Both the position numbers and the translations under genes were made by a program. Below are positions 58,760 through 64,000 of a stretch of DNA of 64,000 bases, piece by piece. Source of the stretch: Laccaria trichodermophora (lineage: Eukaryota; Basidiomycota; Agaricomycetes; Agaricales; Hydnangiaceae); assembly GCA_018417955.1 (NCBI GenBank), contig JACTVC010000015.1, forward strand, positions 893,862 to 957,861, written 5' to 3'. Positions within the stretch are counted from its first letter, which is position 1. Each line of letters starts with the position of its first letter. The notes under the pieces were generated by a model, which ran no database searches, was not told the origin of the DNA, and worked only from the letters and a program-made list of their open reading frames with translations.

Positions 58760-59126
58760 TGGGTATTTATCCGAGGAGATGGTGATCCAGTAAAGAATAA
58801 TGTTCTTGCCACGTCAAGAGAGATGAACCAAACAAACAAAGGCACGGTTACTTGATTAGTCCATGTTGTTGCCAAAAGCAGAATGTTTTCAGTACAAGTT
58901 CAATGCAAAGCATTATTCGAACTGCTAATGAAAAGGCTTTCTTCGTACAGATCTGTCGTTGAACAGGTATTCTTATAAACAGCATCAAACGCCGTAGTAG
59001 CTACCCCCTGAAGTCCGAAGATCAGCCGTTATCAATCATTGAGACGAGACTTCTAACCCCTCCATCAGATGTTCAGATTGTTATATAAAGTATACGACAT
59101 CTGAATCATGTTCCCAGAGCATCACA

Positions 59127-59417
59127 ATGTCCACCAACAGGCGTCGCAATGTCATCGGCTCCTTGAAGCATCTAAACTTCGTCGAGAACCGCAGAGGCTT
59201 CCGACCAGTCACAGTTTTTCCTGCAAATGAGGTCTCACCCACTCCTTCACGGTCTCCCTCAAAGTCTCCAACCAAACGGCATACTGCGTTACCCCCAGTA
59301 GAGTTAAACTCTGAAGCAAATGACCAAGAATACAGGGAATTCATACCTAATGTATTTCCAAATCATGGAAGCAGTGTGGGTTGTTCAAGCTTTGAAGTAA
59401 CACAGCTGACCCTTTGA
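59127..59417 (+). CDS. Small basic protein, hypothetical
   Basis: 96 residues starting MSTNRRRNVIGSLKHLNF, with a Ser/Pro/Lys-rich middle. A good TATA box (TATATAAAG, about 59081-59090) lies some 40 bases before the ATG. No homology recognised. The promoter supports a real transcript; the protein itself is uncertain. Confidence 0.45.
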   Translation: MSTNRRRNVIGSLKHLNFVENRRGFRPVTVFPANEVSPTPSRSPSKSPTKRHTALPPVELNSEANDQEYREFIPNVFPNHGSSVGCSSFEVTQLTL

Positions 59418-59599
59418 ACAGACAACTAACGCACTAGTGGGCACCACTACTTATCATAACTTATAGTCAATTGCCTGCACAGTCATTTATTTGCAGCCAA
59501 GTAAAAATATGAAATGAAATGGCTAGGCAAATGAAATGATATGTGTCTTATTTCATTCTGCCTACCTTATGTCATTCAACTTGGGATCCTGTCATTCTT

Positions 59600-60530
59600 C
59601 CCTAGGACTATTTATCATTTCTTCTCTAGGGCGATATTTTTGATATTTCATTATTCCCCAGGGCTATATATCATTGCTTCCCAGAGTGATATTTATGATA
59701 TTTCATTCTTCCCCAGAGGTCTATATCATTGGTTGTCTAGGGCGATATTTTTGATATTTCATTGTTTTGCAGGGCCATATATCATTGGTTGCCTAGGGCG
59801 ATATTTTTGATATTTCATTGTTTTGCAGGGCTATATATCATTGGTTGCCTAGGGCGATATTTTTGGGATTTCATTGTTTTGCAGGGCTATATATCATTGG
59901 TTGCCTAGGGCGATATTTTTGGTATTTCATTGTTTTTCAGGGCTATTTGTCATTGGTTGCCTAGGGCGATATTTTTGGGATTTCATTGTTTTGCAGGGCT
60001 ATATATCATTGGTTGCCTAGGGCGATATTTTTGGTATTTCATTGTTTTGCAGGGCCATATATCATTGGTTGCCTAGGGCGATATTTTTGGTATTTCATTG
60101 TTTTTCAGGGCTATTTGTCATTGGTTGCCTAGGGCGATATTTTTGGGATTTCATTGTTTTGCAGGGCTATATATCATTGGTTGCCTAGGGCGATATTTTT
60201 GGTATTTCATTGTTTTTCAGGGCTATTTGTCATTGGTTGCCTAGGGCGATATTTTTGGGATTTCATTGTTTTGCAGGGCTATATATCATTGGTTGCCTAG
60301 GGCGATATTTTTGGTATTTCATTGTTTTGCAGGGCTATATATCATTGGTTGCCTAGGGCGATATTTTTGGTATTTCATTGTTCCTCAGGGCTATATTTTT
60401 GGTCCAGGACTATATATCATTGCTTGCTTAGGGCAATATTTTTGATATTTCATTGTTTTCCAGGGCTATATATTATTGTTTGCTTAGGGCGATATTTTTG
60501 GTATTTCATTTTTCCCTAGGGCAATATTTC
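59600..60530. repeat. 56-bp minisatellite with higher-order structure
   Basis: About 16 head-to-tail copies of a 56-bp unit containing ATCATTGGTTGCCTAGGGCG and ATTTCATTGTTTT. Unit starts fall at 59828, 59884, 59940, 59996 and so on. Two variants (CTATTTGT...GGGATTT and CTATATAT...GGTATTT) alternate in places, giving a 112-bp higher-order period. The edges are degenerate. Confidence 0.9.
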
Positions 60531-60839
60531 TGGTATTTCAGGGTTGTTAGGAAAGTGGTCACATGACCATTTTCTTAAAATAGCAAAAAAAAAAAAAAAG
60601 TTGCAGCCCTGCACTCTAGCTTCTAGAATCTATTTGAATTATGTTCTGAAGTGCTCCTGTTGTGAAGATATGATCTAAAAGACTTTCAAAAGTGTCGCGT
60701 TTTTTTTTGTTTTTTGCATTTTTCTCCATAAAAACAAAACCAAACAACATAATTTCAGTACATTTAGAAAGCTAAAAGAAAGGGCTACAATTATTTTATC
60801 GTGGGAAAAATGACCAAAAAAGGAAGGTGCATGTAGTGT

Positions 60840-61330
60840 GTGCTTTTTCATTAGAAAAGTCTGTAGTGTCCAGCTTTTTGACACTACAAAAGATTTGTAG
60901 TGTGCGCTTTTTCATTAAAAAAGTTTGTAGTGTCTGCTTTTTGAGACTATAAAAGATTTGTAGTCTGTGCTTTTTCATTAGAAAAGGTTATAGTGTGCGC
61001 TTTCTCATTAAAAAAATTTGTAGTCTCCAGCTTTTTGACACTACAAGAGATTTGTAGTGTGCGCTTTTTCATTAAAAAAGTTTGTAGTGTCTGCTTTTTG
61101 AGACTACAAAAGATTTGTAATGTGTGCTTTTTCATTGGAAAAGTTTATAGTGTCCACTTTTTGAGAGTACAAAAGATTTGTAGTGTGCGCTTTTTCATTA
61201 AAAAAGTTTGTAGTGTCCGCTTTTTGAGACTACAAAAGATTTGTAGTGTGTGCTTTTTCATTAACAAAGTTTGTAGTGTTTGCTTTTTGTAGTGTCTGCT
61301 TTTTGGGACTACAAAAGTTTGTAGCTCACA
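60840..61330. repeat. 63-bp dimeric minisatellite
   Basis: The unit is a dimer of related 31-32-mers: TTTGTAGTGTCTGCTTTTTG and TTTGTAGTGTGCGCTTTTTC. The period is 63, a multiple of three, and frames stay open on both strands. One 94-bp step (1.5 units) occurs near 60955-61049. Confidence 0.88.
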
Positions 61331-61385
61331 CATAGTTTATAGTGTGCCTGACTCTGTATAGGTTCTGAGGGATGTGGTTGAAGGA

Positions 61386-61830
61386 TTGACATGACATTGC
61401 ATATTGCCATTGCTGCAGTCCATTCCTTCATATTGATAGCTACTGTCCTATGTCAAAAGAAAGTTATAGGTTCATGAAGATATGGGTTGAAGGATTCCCA
61501 TGACCTTACATATTACCATTTCTGCAGCATTGGGTTTTGACATCATGCCCAGTTGGCTTTCAGACCAGGGGAGGCTATTCATATTGATAACTATCTTTGG
61601 GACATATCTTTGGGACAGGCCAATAGCTATCAATGTGAAAGCAGAAAATAGCCTGTCCTGATGTGAAAGTCAACTTGGGCATGATGTCAAAAACTAATGC
61701 TGCAGGCTTGGCAATATGTAATGTCATGTGAATCCTTCAACCCATGTCTCCATGAACCTATAACTGTCTTTTGAGATAGGACAGCAGCTATAGACTGCAG
61801 CAATGGCAATATGTAAGGTCATGTCAATTG
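61386..61830. mobile_element. Fold-back (hairpin) element
   Basis: Arms of about 180 bp (around 61386-61570 and 61650-61830) are imperfect inverted copies. For example, GTTATAGGTTCATG at 61460 matches the complement near 61758, and GACATCATGCCCA matches near 61680. The left arm has a 16-bp insertion, and each arm holds an internal direct repeat. No coding capacity. Confidence 0.72.
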
Positions 61831-62439
61831 TGAAGCGTTCACTCTGAACTTCTCGCATAGCTGAAGCCAAGAGGGAAGGAGGAGGCAAGAATGGGTGGAT
61901 CTGGGATCAACACCCATGAGTGAGCAATGAGCAGTTACAAGATACTCAGCTGGCCCAACATGATTATGCATACTGTAGGAAGTACAGTTATACAAAGCAC
62001 TACATGTAGTGCAAGAGGATGGCAAGACTGCTGACAAGGTGGTGGTTCAAGACAAAAGATCAATATATTATGTAAGATATCCAAATCTAGCTATATACCA
62101 CTGTTTGACTATGGCCTCTGGGCATTCCCTTCCAATCCTATATCACAAAGCCCCCCAATGTCCAGAGGGCATGTAAGGAAAACAATGGTGGGGAAGAATA
62201 ATAGAATAGAAATCCTCTTGCCCCCCAGAGTGAATATCAGGATAAAATGAGACCAAAAGGTAGCAAAGCAAAGAAGATGAATAAAAGAAAGAAAAAATTT
62301 GGCCCCAAATAATTTGCTATCTGGAAAGCTGGTCACTGTAAGCTCCCAGCTTAACCCAGAAATACCCATATGATCCTCCCATTCTCTCTTCAGTGATGTA
62401 TAACCATGAGTACTGGGAAACCATGCAAGTGGGTGGCTT
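61831..62439. other. Intergenic region
   Basis: No gene or repeat recognised. Confidence 0.4.
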
Positions 62440-62690
62440 CCAGGTCATCCATCCCAACTCCATTGCCTTTCCCCATCAAGATGGTGTAGCATGCTTCCAT
62501 CATACTTGTGGTCTGGGTATAAGACATGTATAGTGTGATAGAGGCTTGCGCCTCTCCACTCAGATCGTTGATCCCAACTCAACTCCCTCTACCCATCAAG
62601 ATGATGTAGCTTGCTTCCATTGTGGTGTGTCGTCTGGACGTGGGGAGCATGTAATGGGATAGAGGCTTGCGCCTCTCCTCACATCTTCCA
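62440..62690. repeat. Tandem duplication, two copies of about 125 bp
   Basis: Both units carry CCCATCAAGATG(G/A)TGTAGC and end in GATAGAGGCTTGCGCCTCTC, which itself contains the palindrome GAGGCTTGCGCCTC. Copies are moderately diverged. Confidence 0.7.
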
Positions 62691-62951
62691 CCTATACTCC
62701 CCTACAGCCCCCCACTTTTCCAGTGTGCGAATCTCAAGAATCAAGCCAGGGAGGATAGAGGCGAAGAGATCGTGCAGTGGAAAATTACAAGCCGTGATCC
62801 TAAGTTGGTGTTAGAGTAGGTAGAGGTGGTGCCAGTTGGGTAGGAATGATGAGAGGTTGAAGGAAAGGGGGAGAGAAAAAAAAATGTTGTCATAAATCTT
62901 GCCCCCCAGAGTGGACACAGGCCATGCAACACACAAGCAGCAATCTATAAG

Positions 62952-63330
62952 GTTACCATGATTGAAGAAGAGTCCGCCGCATAATGTGCGAGCAGCAACT
63001 CCTCAACACTGATCCGCCGCAAAACATGCGAGCTGCAATCAGGAGCCAGAAGGTTACCATGATTGAAGAAGAGTCCGCCGCGTAATGCGCGAGCAGCAAC
63101 TCCTCAACACTGATCCGCCGCGTAACTCGCGAGCAGCAATCAGTACTTCTGAGGGACTCAGAAGGTTACCATGATTGAAGAAGAGTCCGCCGCGTAATGC
63201 GCGAGCTGCAACTCCTCCACACCGATCCGCCGCGAAATGCGCGAGCAGCAATCAGCCTTCTGAGAGAGCCAGAAGGTTACCATGACTGAAGAAGAGTCTG
63301 CCGCGTAATGCGCGAGCAGCAACTCTCAAC
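62952..63330. repeat. 100-112-bp minisatellite, four copies
   Basis: Units start AAGGTTACCATGATTGAAG (about 62957, 63050, 63162 and 63273). Each contains two copies of TCCGCCGC...GCGAGC(A/T)GCAA. The last copy is partial. Confidence 0.85.
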
Positions 63331-64000
63331 CAGTTGAGGTGTCTCCCCTGCCCATAAGAGTCCTCCAATCAAGTCTTAACACCCCAAATAGAGGGGAGAT
63401 CCTGAGGTAGCCAAAAATGTGTTTGAGCATAGCGTAGTGATTTCTGGCCCGTTCCTGGAGATCAAATACCCGTTCGAAAGCTACGAACGACACCTTTCCA
63501 ACGGTATAATTCGCGTATCGTGACGAGCCGTGGTCGTTGAGATAGAGAGGAAGTACCCAGAAACTGCAGTTCTGGAGTAAATGCATACTGCAGACCAGGC
63601 TGTTGTCCGTTATCAACGTAAATAGGTGCGTCGGAAAGGTACGAATCCAACGTCCAAAACGGGCTATAGAACGTCCGATGCGAGCGGGTTATGACAATAG
63701 GAATGGGGAAATGGTTGTTGAAGAGATGGCACTGTAACACAAGGACCGCTCGTCCATTTGATGCGTATGAGGGCTTCCCAGAAGCGCATTGACCGTGGCT
63801 TCAAAACGAACCAAAGAACGAAAGAGGAGACCGAGATCTCGCCGAGAACGGACGAAATATGTTCATCTTGGTCATACCAGACTGAACTAGGCGAAGCGCC
63901 GCCAACAGGTGACCGTTTGGCGAGTTCAGGGAGTCCAAAGGAAGGTGTGGATCAGGGCTTTCCAACGCAAAAAAGATGAGAGCGATACGACCGTCAGTTG
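63331..64000. other. Window end, possible minus-strand exon
   Basis: Minus-strand frames are open over about 63462-63740 (LFNNHFPIPIVITRSHRTFY and similar), but no domain is recognised and no splice structure can be settled before the window ends. Confidence 0.25.

Noticed and set aside
62952..63330. Possible CRISPR-like array
   Set aside because: The organism is a fungus and the units are contiguous diverged minisatellite copies without unique spacers.

Overview
The window looks like an Agaricomycete (mushroom-forming basidiomycete) chromosome segment. Its genes are cut by many short introns of about 50-60 nt with GT(R)NGT donors and CTNAC-like branch points. The recognisable proteins are typical of mushrooms: calcineurin A, ARG5,6, a YMC1-type mitochondrial carrier, REX4, a BEM46-type hydrolase, an intronless sedolisin and an aerolysin-like protein. 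Intact housekeeping genes are mixed with truncated or broken copies and repeats, which suggests a dynamic, repeat-rich region.  Layout. 1-0.67 kb: 3' end of an APH-like kinase gene. 1.5-5.4 kb: two minus-strand paralogues encoding RRM-RRM-coiled-coil proteins. The second is split by a 15,037-bp LTR retrotransposon (5376-20412), and its first exons resume at 20413-20760. 21.8-31.0 kb: a decayed CENP-C/Mif2 copy, a complete calcineurin A gene, an ARG5,6 gene missing most of its reductase domain, and a small secreted/membrane protein gene. 31.7-32.4 kb: a hAT-type MITE. 33.0-37.0 kb: BEM46-like hydrolase, a pseudokinase, tRNA-Pro(UGG). 37.7-47.7 kb: unknown spliced gene, P4-ATPase fragment, sedolisin, mitochondrial carrier, REX4, aerolysin-like gene. 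48.2-52.3 kb: mariner-type MITE, low-complexity DNA, gene fragments. 52.5-59.4 kb: a cluster of lineage-type genes (coiled-coil protein, Zn2Cys6-like protein, large AT-hook protein, small protein). 59.6-63.3 kb: a block of minisatellites and a fold-back element.  The most striking object is the retrotransposon. It lies on the minus strand: 5' LTR 18741-20412, gag, protease, RT-RNaseH-integrase, 3' LTR 5376-7047. The LTRs are equal in length and differ at two positions by eye, so the insertion is young, with a 4-bp CTGT target duplication in a host exon. Gag, protease and RT-IN lie in three frames, each step being -1. A slippery heptamer sits at each junction (GGGTTTC and GGATTTT), an arrangement familiar from betaretrovirus gag-pro-pol but unexpected in a fungal Ty3-like element.  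Between the integrase and the 3' LTR lie two antisense, multi-intron genes of about 556 and 349 codons, with their own TATA-like promoter. They encode a protein with an AT-hook and a cysteine cluster, and a protein with a SUMO-interaction-like motif. Beside the 3' polypurine tract there is a 16-nt hairpin. A second polypurine-like tract with the same hairpin, changed by compensatory substitutions, lies between the two antisense genes. This suggests modular acquisition of nuclear accessory genes by the element.
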